Shown: piece after piece, positions 8,584 to 17,096 of the stretch | Position numbering within the stretch: the first letter of the stretch is position 1 | Layout of the letters: every line of letters starts with the position of its first letter | Source: Pollutimonas nitritireducens | Lineage (GTDB): Bacteria > Pseudomonadota > Gammaproteobacteria > Burkholderiales > Burkholderiaceae_B | Reading direction: 5' to 3' | Assembly (NCBI RefSeq): GCF_002849615.1 | Contig: NZ_PDNV01000016.1 | Coordinates: forward strand, 1 to 51,841 | DNA length: 51,841 bases | Made by a program: the position numbers and the translations under genes | Notes under the pieces: generated by a model | The model's input: the letters and a program-made list of their open reading frames with translations, nothing else | Database searches by the model: none | Told to the model about the DNA's origin: nothing

Positions 8584-9474
8584 CTATCGAATAGCCGGCA
8601 CCCTTCGCATAAACCGGTACTCGCGCCCGAAGCCTTCCGGCTTGTAGATGAGCAGTAGAATCAACCCCAAGCCGATCAGAATCAAACGCAAGGCGGCCAG
8701 CTGATGGGGTGCAAGCCAAGAAATATAGTCATCCAGGAAACGGGTGCCCTCGATCATCAGCACAACCGTCATGCTGCTGACCAGCACACCGCGATGGCTT
8801 CCCCGACCGGCCAGGATCACCAGCATGAACGCAGACGCCGTCATCGCCACATTGAACTGCGTAGGGTCAATGTACTGATAGTAGAAAGCGTGAAGGCAGC
8901 CTGCAACGCCCAGCGCAGCGCCACCCAAGGCAAAGAGCCGCAGCCGGGTGCCCAGCACATTCTTGCCCAAGGTTTCCGCAACCAAAGGATCATCCCGCAA
9001 CGCTCTGGCGGTACGACCCAATGGCGAGCGCGAGATGGTCTCGAACACGGCAAACACCAGGCCCAGGCCGGCCAAAGCCAACACCAGCATGCCGATGTCA
9101 CTCGGCAGAGGCCGTGGAATGCCAGGAATGCCAATACTCCCACGGGTGAGCCACTGTTCATTGTTTACGATGAGCTTTACGCTCTCTGCAAAAGCCAGCG
9201 TCACGATGGCAAAGTAGTCGTCGTCCAGTCGCACGGAAATAAGGCTGACCAGCGCACAAACAACCGTAGTCAGCACGACCGATGCAATAACGGCCTGCCA
9301 CGGCGCCCAGCCCAGTTGCGTCGTAAGCAATGCGCAGGCATAGGCACCGACCATGTAGAAGCCAAACAGGCCAAAGTTCACCAGTCCTGTCATACCCCAC
9401 TGAATGTTCAGAGCCAGCCCGACCACGCCAGCAATGACGGCGAGGGTGACCAGGGAAAGTAAATAAATAGTCAT
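8584..9474 (-). CDS. livM-like: Branched-chain amino acid-type ABC transporter permease, LivM family
   Basis: A 296-residue hydrophobic protein with about eight membrane segments. It has the LivM/LivH-type cytoplasmic loop around SPLGRTARALRDDPLVAETL, which couples to the ATPases. It ends in the family-typical LLLIYKPEGFGREYRFM. The ribosome site is AAGGGAAACGTC. Last gene of the minus-strand operon receptor-LivG-LivF-LivH-LivM. Liv-type systems in this order of bacteria carry amino acids, amides, urea or aromatic acids, so the substrate is open. Confidence 0.92.
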   Translation of the reverse strand: MTIYLLSLVTLAVIAGVVGLALNIQWGMTGLVNFGLFGFYMVGAYACALLTTQLGWAPWQAVIASVVLTTVVCALVSLISVRLDDDYFAIVTLAFAESVKLIVNNEQWLTRGSIGIPGIPRPLPSDIGMLVLALAGLGLVFAVFETISRSPLGRTARALRDDPLVAETLGKNVLGTRLRLFALGGAALGVAGCLHAFYYQYIDPTQFNVAMTASAFMLVILAGRGSHRGVLVSSMTVVLMIEGTRFLDDYISWLAPHQLAALRLILIGLGLILLLIYKPEGFGREYRFMRRVPAIR

Positions 9475-9490
9475 GACGTTTCCCTTGTAC

Positions 9491-10351
9491 TTATTTGGTC
9501 AGCCACTTGGTACCGAACAGCCCAGCAGGCCGTAGCACCAACAGCAAGCTCATGACCACGAAGGCCACCAAACTCCGGTAATGTGACGGCAGCACAAGTG
9601 TTGCAACTTCGGACAGAACCCCCATGACAAGTGCGCCGGGAATCGCAGCCAGAGGATGCGTCAAGCCGCCCAGGATGGCCGCAGCGAAGGCCGGCAAGGC
9701 ATACAACCAGCCCATTTGCGGATCTATTGTGGCGTCCAGGCCAATGAGCGTGCCCGCCAAGGCGGCCAGCACACCCGCCACAAACCAGGTGATGGTGATC
9801 ACATACTGGCGCGACACGCCCCGCGTCGCGGCCAGAGGTGCATTGTCTGCGATGGCACGCATCGCACGCCCCATGCTGCTGCGCCGGAAGATGACCCACA
9901 CGATGAACAGTGCTACCGCGCAAACCACCAACGCCTGCACCTGCTCCACATTGATGCGCAGCCCAGACCAGCGCCAGGGACGCGATAGCGCGACGTCATA
10001 GCCCACCGGAGTGTTGCCAGCAATGAATCGCACGATATTTTCGAGAATGAAAGACACCCCCATGGATGCCACCATCAACGTGACGGCAGAACGTTCCCTT
10101 AAGCGGCGAAAGACCAGCAGATCCACCGTTACAGCCACCAGCCCGGTCGAAACCGCCCCCAGCACGCCAGAAACAAGGAGCGGCAATCCGAGCACCACAT
10201 TGAACGTATAGACCAGATAGGCACCTACCGTGATCATGGCGCCGATGGCGAAATTGGCGAAGCGCAGAACACTGAAGGTAAGGGCAACAGCCAATGCAGG
10301 CAGCGCGACAAGCATGCCGGTGACAAGACCGTTGAAAAGTATCTGCATCAT
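9491..10351 (-). CDS. livH-like: Branched-chain amino acid-type ABC transporter permease, LivH family
   Basis: A 286-residue inner-membrane permease starting MMQILFNGLVTGMLVALPAL. It has the LivH motif SVLRFANFAIGAMITVGAYL and the coupling loop SSMGRAMRAIADNAPLAATR. The C-terminus LLVLRPAGLFGTKW is typical. It sits between the LivF-like ATPase (7 bases upstream) and the LivM-like permease (16 bases downstream) and should form the heterodimeric pore with the latter. Two ATG codons begin the frame; the first is used. Confidence 0.92.
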   Translation of the reverse strand: MMQILFNGLVTGMLVALPALAVALTFSVLRFANFAIGAMITVGAYLVYTFNVVLGLPLLVSGVLGAVSTGLVAVTVDLLVFRRLRERSAVTLMVASMGVSFILENIVRFIAGNTPVGYDVALSRPWRWSGLRINVEQVQALVVCAVALFIVWVIFRRSSMGRAMRAIADNAPLAATRGVSRQYVITITWFVAGVLAALAGTLIGLDATIDPQMGWLYALPAFAAAILGGLTHPLAAIPGALVMGVLSEVATLVLPSHYRSLVAFVVMSLLLVLRPAGLFGTKWLTK

Positions 10352-10358
10352 GATGGTG

Positions 10359-11123
10359 TCAGGTGTTTAGGTCCAGTGCTTGGGCCTGTACGGACTCGCG
10401 ATCGAGTCCCAGGAAGATTTCGGCCAGCGTGTCGTCGGCAGCTAGTTCGGCGGCCGGCGCCACATGCCTGACGCGGCCCATGACCAGGACGAGACCCTGG
10501 TCAGCCACGCTCAGTCCCAGCTGTACGTTCTGCTCGATCATCAGCAGCGTCAGGCCTGTCTGGCGGATACGGCGAATGATTTCGAACAGCAGCCCGGCGT
10601 TCCTCGGTGACAGGCCGGCAGAAGGTTCGTCCAGCACCAGCAAGCCGGGCTCGAGCATCATGGCGGAAGCAACGGCCACCATCTGGCGTTGACCGCCGCT
10701 CAAGAGTCCGGCGGACGTCTTCAGATGGGGAAGAATTTCAGGAAACAAGGCCAGAATTTCATCCAGCTTGCTGGATAGTTGCAGGCCGGTCCGACGGATG
10801 GGATGAAACTCCCAACCAAGGCGCAGATTTTCGTACACGCTCATGTTGCGAAACACATTGGCTTCCTGCGGCACGTAAGCCAGGCCAAGCCGCATGCGCG
10901 CAGGCGCATCCGAGTGGGTAACCATGGTGCTGCCAAGCTGAATACTACCTTCCATCGCGGGAATGAGGCCAACGATAGCCTTGAGCAAGGTGGATTTGCC
11001 CGAGCCGTTAGGGCCCACGATGGTCAGGGCACCGCCTGCGGCAACGTCAAGATCGACGCCGTGAAGGATGTGCTTGCCGCCATAACCCGCTTTCAAACCA
11101 CGAACCATCAGGCTAGCGCTCAC
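10359..11123 (-). CDS. livF-like: Liv-type ABC transporter ATP-binding protein, LivF family
   Basis: A 254-residue ATPase with Walker A GPNGSGKSTLLKA, signature LSGGQRQMVAVA and Walker B LLVLDEPSAGLSP, and the LivF-type AYVPQEANVFRNMSVYENL around the Q-loop. GTG start; the GTGA overlap with the LivG-like stop codon indicates translational coupling. It pairs with the LivG-like ATPase to energise the two permeases. Confidence 0.94.
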   Translation of the reverse strand: MSASLMVRGLKAGYGGKHILHGVDLDVAAGGALTIVGPNGSGKSTLLKAIVGLIPAMEGSIQLGSTMVTHSDAPARMRLGLAYVPQEANVFRNMSVYENLRLGWEFHPIRRTGLQLSSKLDEILALFPEILPHLKTSAGLLSGGQRQMVAVASAMMLEPGLLVLDEPSAGLSPRNAGLLFEIIRRIRQTGLTLLMIEQNVQLGLSVADQGLVLVMGRVRHVAPAAELAADDTLAEIFLGLDRESVQAQALDLNT

Positions 11124-11908
11124 AGCGTCACTCCCAGGTAAGCATCCTGGACCCGCCGGTCCGCGGTCACTTCCGCGAAGGTGCCTTCAGTCAGCACGCG
11201 CCCGTCGGCCAGCACATAAACTTTATCGCACAGCGCGGCGATCAAATCCATGTTGTGCTCGACGATCGCAAATGTCCGCCCTTCACCACGTAGCTCGATG
11301 ATGAACGCAACCAGTTCGTCCATCAGCGCGGGATTGACGCCCGCCGCTGGCTCATCCAACAAGATGATGGGTGCCTCCATCATCAGCGCCCGGCATAGTT
11401 CCAACAATTTCTTTTGCCCCCCGGACAGGCTGGCCGCGGACTCATTGGCCAGCCGAAGTAAACGCGTGCGTTCGAGCAAGGCCAGCGCATGGTCCACGGC
11501 CTCGTCTTCCGCTCTCCGAATGGCACGGCGGTCTGTGAAAACTCGCCACAGCGATTCGCCCGGGTTATCCGGCCCCGCAACCATCAGATTCTCCAGTACC
11601 GTCAGGCTATCCAGTTCCCGGGCAAGCTGAAATGTGCGAGCAATGCCGCCGCGCGCCCGCTGATGCATGGACAGTCGCGTAATATCCCGGTCTCCCAAAT
11701 GCACCGTGCCACCGTCCGGCGCCACGCTGCCGGCCAGCACATTGAACAACGACGATTTTCCGGCGCCATTCGGTCCTACGATGCCAGTGATCTGACCAGG
11801 TTCCACGCGCAAAGAAACCTGATGAAGCACTTGGAAGCCATCGTAGGACAGTGCGATATTATTCGCGCTGAGGGCCCGGCCGGGTTCGCCGGTTTGACCG
11901 TGGATCAC
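11120..11908 (-). CDS. livG-like: Liv-type ABC transporter ATP-binding protein, LivG family
   Basis: A 262-residue ATPase with Walker A GPNGAGKSSLFNV, LivG-type Q-loop segment ARTFQLARELDSLTVLENL, signature LSGGQKKLLELCRAL and Walker B IILLDEPAAGVNP. The canonical signature contrasts with the second LivG in this window (16380-17096). GTG start in a four-base GTGA overlap with the stop of the receptor gene. It works as a heterodimer with the adjacent LivF-like protein. Confidence 0.94.
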   Translation of the reverse strand: MIHGQTGEPGRALSANNIALSYDGFQVLHQVSLRVEPGQITGIVGPNGAGKSSLFNVLAGSVAPDGGTVHLGDRDITRLSMHQRARGGIARTFQLARELDSLTVLENLMVAGPDNPGESLWRVFTDRRAIRRAEDEAVDHALALLERTRLLRLANESAASLSGGQKKLLELCRALMMEAPIILLDEPAAGVNPALMDELVAFIIELRGEGRTFAIVEHNMDLIAALCDKVYVLADGRVLTEGTFAEVTADRRVQDAYLGVTL

Positions 11909-13146
11909 TGTATGAGGCCCTTCAGCTGATTGGCTCCGTCCTTGATGATGAAATGACCATAAGTACGGTGTAGCTGATCACCCGTGGGCTGAAATTCAAA
12001 ATCCGCACCTGCGCCGCTATAGGCGATGTTCTTGCCTTCGCGCAGCGCCTTCAGCCCCGCCACCGGATTCTCGACCGAGTCACCAGGGCTATTGACTACG
12101 TCCAAGATGGACTTCGTGAATTCCGCAGGGTCGGCACTGCCCGATTTCTCAATAGCCAGCGCAATGACGGCGACCTGATCCCATACGTTGGAGGGGAAAA
12201 TGGCCAGCGTATTCTCAGGAATGCCCGTATGCTGCGCAAAGGTCTTGTAGGCAGTGGATGATGCAGGCGGTATCGACTGGATGTGATTAATGCCTTCTGC
12301 GACGTCTGCACCCACGTTCTTGACGAAGGCACCTTCCGCGTCCGCGGCTGAAGAATTCGAGTAAATCCGGCTGGTGAATCCGCTACGGTAGACTTCGCGG
12401 GCAATGGCAGAAAGCTCTGGCAGATAGCTGGGCAGGAACACGGCATTTGGTTCCTTCGAGAACACTTTCTCTACTTCGGCCCGATACGAAGACTGCCCAG
12501 GGTTGTAATACACAACGTCCAGAATCTTGCCGCCCTGCTTCTTGAACTCCTCTACAAATGGATCGACCATGATGGCCCAGGCTGGCGCCTGCTGTGCGAG
12601 CACGGACGCCGTACGCGCTCCGTTCTGGTAGGCGGCGCGCGCGAACACGGCGCCCCAATCGCTGCCGCGCGCCTGGAAGCGCCACACCAGTCCTCGATTA
12701 TCACCCTGGGTGACCTCATCGCCCGTACCGGTGACCAAAATGGGAACATTGCGCTCCAGCGTCAGGGGTCGCACTGCCAGTGCAACAGAACTGCTCCAGA
12801 GGCCGCCGATGGCGACGACCTTATTCACGTCGAGCAGTTTGCGCGCCGACGCCACACCTGCCGTGGGATTCGTTTCGCTGTCAGCGGCCACGATCTCGAT
12901 CTTGCGACCGTTGAGGACACCGCCGGCCTCCGTGTTGATGAATTCGGCCGCCTTCCTGGCTGCTTCGATCATGCCCGGCCCATAGGCGCCACCGGCGCCA
13001 CTCAATGGTGCAAGTATGCCAATACGGATGGGCTCACCTTCTTGTGCTATTGCATGCACGGGAAATACACCGGTCGCCAGACCCGTTACGATTGAGAAAG
13101 CCCCAAGGACGACGGTGCGGCGACCGCGATTGAAGATGCTGGACAT
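11905..13146 (-). CDS. Liv-type ABC transporter periplasmic substrate-binding protein
   Basis: About 413 residues from the ATG at 13146; the frame can be opened further to 13272, but those 42 residues are not signal-like. The N-terminus MSSIFNRGRRTVVLGAF followed by a hydrophobic stretch to AIAQEGEPIRIG is a signal peptide. The receptor body opens with RIGILAPLSGAGGAYGPGM and has GGLWSSSVALAVRPL, typical of type I periplasmic-binding folds (ANF/LivJ-like). It lies 54 bases downstream of an AhpD-like gene and overlaps livG. The ligand is unknown. Confidence 0.92.
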   Translation of the reverse strand: MSSIFNRGRRTVVLGAFSIVTGLATGVFPVHAIAQEGEPIRIGILAPLSGAGGAYGPGMIEAARKAAEFINTEAGGVLNGRKIEIVAADSETNPTAGVASARKLLDVNKVVAIGGLWSSSVALAVRPLTLERNVPILVTGTGDEVTQGDNRGLVWRFQARGSDWGAVFARAAYQNGARTASVLAQQAPAWAIMVDPFVEEFKKQGGKILDVVYYNPGQSSYRAEVEKVFSKEPNAVFLPSYLPELSAIAREVYRSGFTSRIYSNSSAADAEGAFVKNVGADVAEGINHIQSIPPASSTAYKTFAQHTGIPENTLAIFPSNVWDQVAVIALAIEKSGSADPAEFTKSILDVVNSPGDSVENPVAGLKALREGKNIAYSGAGADFEFQPTGDQLHRTYGHFIIKDGANQLKGLIQ

Positions 13147-13199
13147 GTTTTTATTACTCTCTGTGTGCGGTCGAGCTGCGTTTGATATAAAGGCTGAAA

Positions 13200-13745
13200 T
13201 TAGGTGGCGTGTGCAATAGTGCTGCTTTCGCCAATCTGCAAAGCCTGATTGAAACGGTTGAAGAAACCGCACAGCGTGATGCGCAAGGTAAGTTCCACGA
13301 TCTGCGATTCGGTGAATACCTCACGCAGCCGGTCGAACAACGATTCCGGAAGCCGCTCCGCGGACTCAGTAACGGCAGCGGCATACTCAACCACCAGCTT
13401 GTCGGTATCAGACAAAGGCGCCGATACCGTGCCATCAATCAGTTGTTGGGGATCGTCGATGGTCAGCCCCTCGACCTGTAGCCGCGGCGTATGGCCTTCC
13501 ACACAATAATGGCACCGGTTCAGATGCGAGGCGACGATGATGGCCAGCTCCACGTGCCGCTGCGAAATACCTGAGCGCGCCTTCAGCGTCATCAGCATTC
13601 CAAACAGATGTTCGGCCGCCGGCTCTACGTGTGCCAAGACCTGGAACTGTTCTGCGAAGTGGTCGCTGCCCAGGGTGTAGCGGGGGAATAGATCTTGGAG
13701 CTTGGAGCCCAAAGTCTCAATGGGGGGTACGGAAACACGTGGCAT
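13200..13745 (-). CDS. Carboxymuconolactone decarboxylase / AhpD-like family protein
   Basis: About 181 residues from the ATG at 13745 (MPRVSVPPIETLG); a longer frame reaches 13802. The key segment ASHLNRCHYCVEGHTPRLQ has the CxxC plus distal His of AhpD-type peroxidase-related CMD proteins, unlike the CMD proteins at 152 and 38386, which lack a CxxC. Members of this type reduce peroxides or have unknown roles. It is the first gene of the operon that continues with the ABC receptor and transporter, an unusual pairing. Confidence 0.8.
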   Translation of the reverse strand: MPRVSVPPIETLGSKLQDLFPRYTLGSDHFAEQFQVLAHVEPAAEHLFGMLMTLKARSGISQRHVELAIIVASHLNRCHYCVEGHTPRLQVEGLTIDDPQQLIDGTVSAPLSDTDKLVVEYAAAVTESAERLPESLFDRLREVFTESQIVELTLRITLCGFFNRFNQALQIGESSTIAHAT

Positions 13746-13812
13746 GGCTGACTCTACTGAATATGCGGGAAGGGTTTGCGCCTGAAGGACTGAAAGGGGC
13801 ATTCAAAGCAAA

Positions 13813-13830
13813 GGGGCCGCAAGCGGCCCC
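13813..13830 (-). terminator. GC-rich hairpin, possible terminator
   Basis: GGGGCCGC and GCGGCCCC form an 8-base-pair perfect stem with a two-base loop. Read on the minus strand it is followed by TTTGCTTTG, a weak T-rich tail. It could end transcription from the amidase direction before the AhpD-ABC operon starts. Confidence 0.4.
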
Positions 13831-14007
13831 GTGAACTGGAAATAAGCGTCAAAGCTATCGGCGCCGAACACATAACTGCATTTTATATAGCAACCGAAAT
13901 ACCATCCAATACCGTATATGAATAACCTTATATGCGCACGTTATTTATCTTTCGTTTAACTCTGCGCCGGGTTGACTATTGCATGGCGATGGACATGCTC
14001 CGGTTGG

Positions 14008-14160
14008 TCAGCGTGCGCGGCCATATGGCAAGTAGCCGATCTCATCGATGATCAACAGACGCGGGCCCGTGATGGCCCGATGGAAGCACTATTCTAGCGG
14101 CTCCTGCTTCTGTGCGGTGGCCAGTTGCAGCACCAAATCGGCGGCGTCGACGGAGTTGAA
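14008..14160 (-). pseudogene. istB: Fragment of IS21-family istB (transposition helper ATPase)
   Basis: In one minus-strand frame the translation gives VDAADLVLQLATAQKQEPLE, a stop, then TGPRLLIIDEIGYLPYGRAR and a second stop. IstB proteins of IS21-type elements have a matching AADL(M/V)LQLATA block and the Walker B motif LLIIDEIGYLP. Only about 50 codons survive, with an in-frame stop. No istA, terminal repeats or target duplication are recognisable nearby. It marks an old insertion that was largely deleted, next to the amidase 3' end. Confidence 0.75.
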
Positions 14161-14204
14161 CTAAAGTCCGTCGATTTCGTCGCTGTTCTTTTCTGATCTA
14201 TCCT

Positions 14205-15587
14205 CTAGCCCGCAAAAACCTTTTCAATCTCCACCGCGATTTCCAGCAGCTTCAAGTCTGTATCAGGTGCGCCCATCAATTGGTAGCCGATAGGCAGGCC
14301 GTCGACCGGCAGCGGCAGCGAGATCGAACATAGGCCCAGGTGGTTCGCCGGCTGCGTGTTCTGGGTCATGCCCAGCGCGAGTTGCATCCCTTTCTCGGGA
14401 TCTTCGAGGTCGGAAATCAGCGGCGCAAAGTCGGCCGTCGTGGGACTAACCCAGGCATCGTAGCCGATGAACCTTTCTTCAACGGCGGCGCGGCTCTTTG
14501 TCCGTTTGTCTTCCAGAGCAAGGAACGTGTATGCCTTGACATCGAGGCCAGACTCGACGCGCTTTGCAATCACCGGATCCATCAGATGCTTTTGTGCCAG
14601 GAAGTTTTCCATGCCCAATACAGACAGCAAGGATGACGGCATGGATACCGGAAAATAGCCGGCGCGCTCAGGCGCCTCGGGCACTACGATGTCTTCCAGC
14701 AGACATCCCTGCGCCTTTAACTGCTCGTTGGCGACCAGGAAGGCTTCGCTGATCTTTGGGTTTAGGTTGTCGCCAAAGTGATTTTGCGGGACGCCGAGAC
14801 ACAATCGGTCAAGACGGGCGCCGGAGCGGCGAGGCTGGTAACCGCAGCCGAATAGAACCGAGGATATCGTTTTGAAAGCCAGCAGAGCGTCCTTTGCCGA
14901 CCGGGTGAGTAGCCCGATTGAGTCAACGCGCGGGTCCAGTGGAAATGCGCCGTCGGTGGGCCATAGCCCGGCGGTCGTCTTCAGTCCGAAGACCCCGTTG
15001 AAAGCGGCTGGTACGCGAACTGATCCCCCCGAATCGGAGCCAATGGCGAAGGCGCACAGCCCTGCAGCCATAGCCACGCCCGAGCCGGAGCTCGAGCCGC
15101 CCGGAGCCCGCTGATTTTCCATATCGGTGGGATTCCACGGTGTTCCGCGGGGCGCTGAATGACCAGTGATGCCCAGGCACAGCTCCACTGCTTTGGTCTG
15201 CCCAAGCAATACGCATCCCGCCTTTCGGAGGGCCTTGATGAACGTGGCCTCCTCGAAGCCCAGAATATCGGGAAGCTCCATGTTGGAGCCTACATGGGGC
15301 CGCGGCATGTGCGAGATCAAAAACACGTCCTTGATCGCGACAGGCACACCCATCAAAGGTCCCAAATCGGTTCCTGATTTGATCAGAAGGTCCATTGCGC
15401 GCGCGGTCGCGAGGGCGCTCTCAGCAGCGACAGACTCATAGGCCTGCAGCTTGGAGTCGAGTTTTTCGATGCGTTCCAGATAGATTTTTGTGACCTCTTC
15501 CGAAGTCACTTTTCCTGCACGGAAGTCTTTGGCAAAGCCTTCCAAACCACTCTCACTGAATGGGTCCAACGGTAAATCCTTCATCAC
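14205..15587 (-). CDS. Amidase (amidase signature family)
   Basis: A 460-residue amidase-signature hydrolase. The Ser-cisSer-Lys triad is visible: Lys86 in VPVAIKDVF, the cis-serine in GGSSSGSG (163-170) and the nucleophile Ser189 in SDSGGSVRVPAA. Such enzymes hydrolyse amides to carboxylate and ammonia in the cytoplasm, or serve as ureide or aryl-acyl amidases. It starts at the first of two ATG codons behind GGAGAG. It follows the LivF-like gene by 61 bases in the operon of the second Liv ABC transporter, so it may process the imported compound. Next to it lies the decayed istB fragment. Confidence 0.92.
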   Translation of the reverse strand: MMKDLPLDPFSESGLEGFAKDFRAGKVTSEEVTKIYLERIEKLDSKLQAYESVAAESALATARAMDLLIKSGTDLGPLMGVPVAIKDVFLISHMPRPHVGSNMELPDILGFEEATFIKALRKAGCVLLGQTKAVELCLGITGHSAPRGTPWNPTDMENQRAPGGSSSGSGVAMAAGLCAFAIGSDSGGSVRVPAAFNGVFGLKTTAGLWPTDGAFPLDPRVDSIGLLTRSAKDALLAFKTISSVLFGCGYQPRRSGARLDRLCLGVPQNHFGDNLNPKISEAFLVANEQLKAQGCLLEDIVVPEAPERAGYFPVSMPSSLLSVLGMENFLAQKHLMDPVIAKRVESGLDVKAYTFLALEDKRTKSRAAVEERFIGYDAWVSPTTADFAPLISDLEDPEKGMQLALGMTQNTQPANHLGLCSISLPLPVDGLPIGYQLMGAPDTDLKLLEIAVEIEKVFAG

Positions 15588-15612
15588 TGCTCTCCGGACG
15601 AGTATTCGATTG

Positions 15613-15623
15613 CATACAGTATG
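15613..15623. promoter_or_regulatory. Short palindrome CATACAGTATG upstream of the amidase
   Basis: An 11-base palindrome with one central base in the 61-base gap between the LivF-like gene and the amidase. It resembles a half-turn-spaced operator but has no second copy that I found, so a chance occurrence is possible. Confidence 0.25.
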
Positions 15624-15648
15624 TGTTCACGGACGAACTTAGGGTCGC

Positions 15649-16374
15649 TCATAGACCCAGATACGCCTTCCTGATCATGGGGTGGCCCTCCAACTCGGAC
15701 GACGGCCCTTGTAGCACCAATCGGCCGTTTTCCAACACGTAGGTGCGGTCACTAAACTGGAGCACCTGCTTGATATTTTGCTCGACGAGTAAAACCGGAA
15801 AGCCCAAATCTGCTACTTGGCGTATTGCCTGCATAACCTGCTTTACATACAGGGGAGACAAGCCGAGGCTGGGCTCGTCCATGATAAGCAGGTCCGGCTC
15901 GAGCATCAGGGCACGGCCGATAGCGACCATCTGCTGCTGTCCGCCCGAGAGCGCACCTGCTTCTGTCTGTGCAAACTTCTTGACGTCGGGAAACAACGAA
16001 AAGACCTTCTCGAGATTCCGCTCGCGGTTGGCGCGCAGACGCGGCAGGTAGCTGCCAAGCAGGATGTTGTCCTTTACCGTCAGATTTGGAAATAACTGGC
16101 GGCCCATTGGCACATGCGCTAATCCCCGCTCTGCCATCTGGTGTGGCTCGAGTCCCGATATTTCTTCGCCCTTGAAAAGGATGCGGCCCTTCCAAGGCTT
16201 TATCATGCCGGACACTGCACGCAATATGGTTGATTTACCGCTGCCGTTACCGCCGACCAGACCCACTAACTCTTTCTTTCTGACCTCCAGGGAAACGTCG
16301 AAAACGACTTGGAGAGTGCTGTATCCGAGGTCGACGCCCTCGACCTTCAATACGACTTCATCAACACTGTTCAT
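15649..16374 (-). CDS. livF-like: Liv-type ABC transporter ATP-binding protein, LivF family
   Basis: A 241-residue ATPase with Walker A GGNGSGKSTILRA, signature LSGGQQQMVAIGRAL and Walker B LLIMDEPSLGLSP. Its segment AHVPMGRQLFPNLTVKDNI is LivF-like. It lies five bases after the LivG-like gene and is followed by the amidase. It pairs with that LivG-like protein, whose own signature motif is degenerate, so this subunit provides the only canonical LSGGQ in the complex. Confidence 0.94.
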   Translation of the reverse strand: MNSVDEVVLKVEGVDLGYSTLQVVFDVSLEVRKKELVGLVGGNGSGKSTILRAVSGMIKPWKGRILFKGEEISGLEPHQMAERGLAHVPMGRQLFPNLTVKDNILLGSYLPRLRANRERNLEKVFSLFPDVKKFAQTEAGALSGGQQQMVAIGRALMLEPDLLIMDEPSLGLSPLYVKQVMQAIRQVADLGFPVLLVEQNIKQVLQFSDRTYVLENGRLVLQGPSSELEGHPMIRKAYLGL

Positions 16375-16379
16375 ATTAT

Positions 16380-17096
16380 TTAGTCCGTTCCCAGATAAGC
16401 CTCGATGACCCGCTCATCGTTAATGACGTCAGAGGCCGATCCTTCCGCAATTTTGTTTCCACTGGCCAGAACGATAACGTGGTCGGCAAGCTGAATAATA
16501 GCTTCCATGATGTGCTCCACCATGACGATGGACATCCCCGTAGCAGTCAGCGTGCGAAGAAACTCGATCATTTCCTTCAGGGCCGGCGGGTTCAGCCCGG
16601 CCATGATTTCGTCCAGGAATAGAACTTTGGGTTCGAGGGCGAGCGCCTTGGCCAGTTCCAGACGCCGTAGCCTTGCAAGATTCAGGTCGGAAGAAAGCTG
16701 ATTCGCCCGATCCTGCAGCCCGACTTTCTCGAGCGCGGACATGGCTACCTCCTCAGCGTCCTTGCGTTTCGGGTTTTTCAGAAATGCCGCGACCAATACG
16801 TTCTCGAGCACGGTCAGATCCTCGTAAGGCCTCTCCGTTTGGAAGGTGCGCCCCATTCCGCTGCGAGTCCGGACATATGGGGGAACATTCGTGACGTCTT
16901 GACCGAGGAAAGTCACATTGCCCGATCTAACGGGAGCAAACCCGGTGATTGCATTGAACAACGTCGATTTCCCGGCCCCGTTCGGGCCGATCAATCCAAG
17001 CACCTGGCCTTTTTCAAGGGACAGGGAAACATCGTTCACGGCGATCAGCCCACCATATTGGACTTTGATGCTGTCTGCTTTAAGCACGATTTGCAT
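16380..17096 (-). CDS. livG-like: Liv-type ABC transporter ATP-binding protein, LivG family, with atypical signature motif
   Basis: About 238 residues from the ATG at 17096, preceded by CAGGAGAAAGT; the frame extends to 17123. Walker A is GPNGAGKSTLFNA and the Q-loop area has GMGRTFQTERPYEDLTVLEN. The ABC signature reads LNLARLRRLELAKAL where LSGGQ or LSYGQ is usual, and Walker B is followed by DEIMAGLNPP, not DEPxxGL. This looks like a recognised LivG subgroup with a consensus near LTLADRKRLELARAL (from memory), so it is probably functional as the asymmetric partner of the LivF-like protein. It overlaps the LivM-like gene by 17 bases. Confidence 0.92.
   Translation of the reverse strand: MQIVLKADSIKVQYGGLIAVNDVSLSLEKGQVLGLIGPNGAGKSTLFNAITGFAPVRSGNVTFLGQDVTNVPPYVRTRSGMGRTFQTERPYEDLTVLENVLVAAFLKNPKRKDAEEVAMSALEKVGLQDRANQLSSDLNLARLRRLELAKALALEPKVLFLDEIMAGLNPPALKEMIEFLRTLTATGMSIVMVEHIMEAIIQLADHVIVLASGNKIAEGSASDVINDERVIEAYLGTD

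Larger units (their letters stand above)
13803..14204. other. Intergenic region with insertion-sequence remnant
   Basis: About 400 bases between two minus-strand operons. It holds the hairpin at 13813-13830, an AT-rich stretch around 13870-13960 that may contain promoter elements for the AhpD-ABC operon, and a decayed istB fragment at 14008-14160. No intact gene is visible. Confidence 0.6.

Noticed and set aside
14000-14204. Intact IS21-family element
   Set aside because: Only about 50 codons of istB remain with internal stops; no istA, terminal repeats or target duplication are visible.
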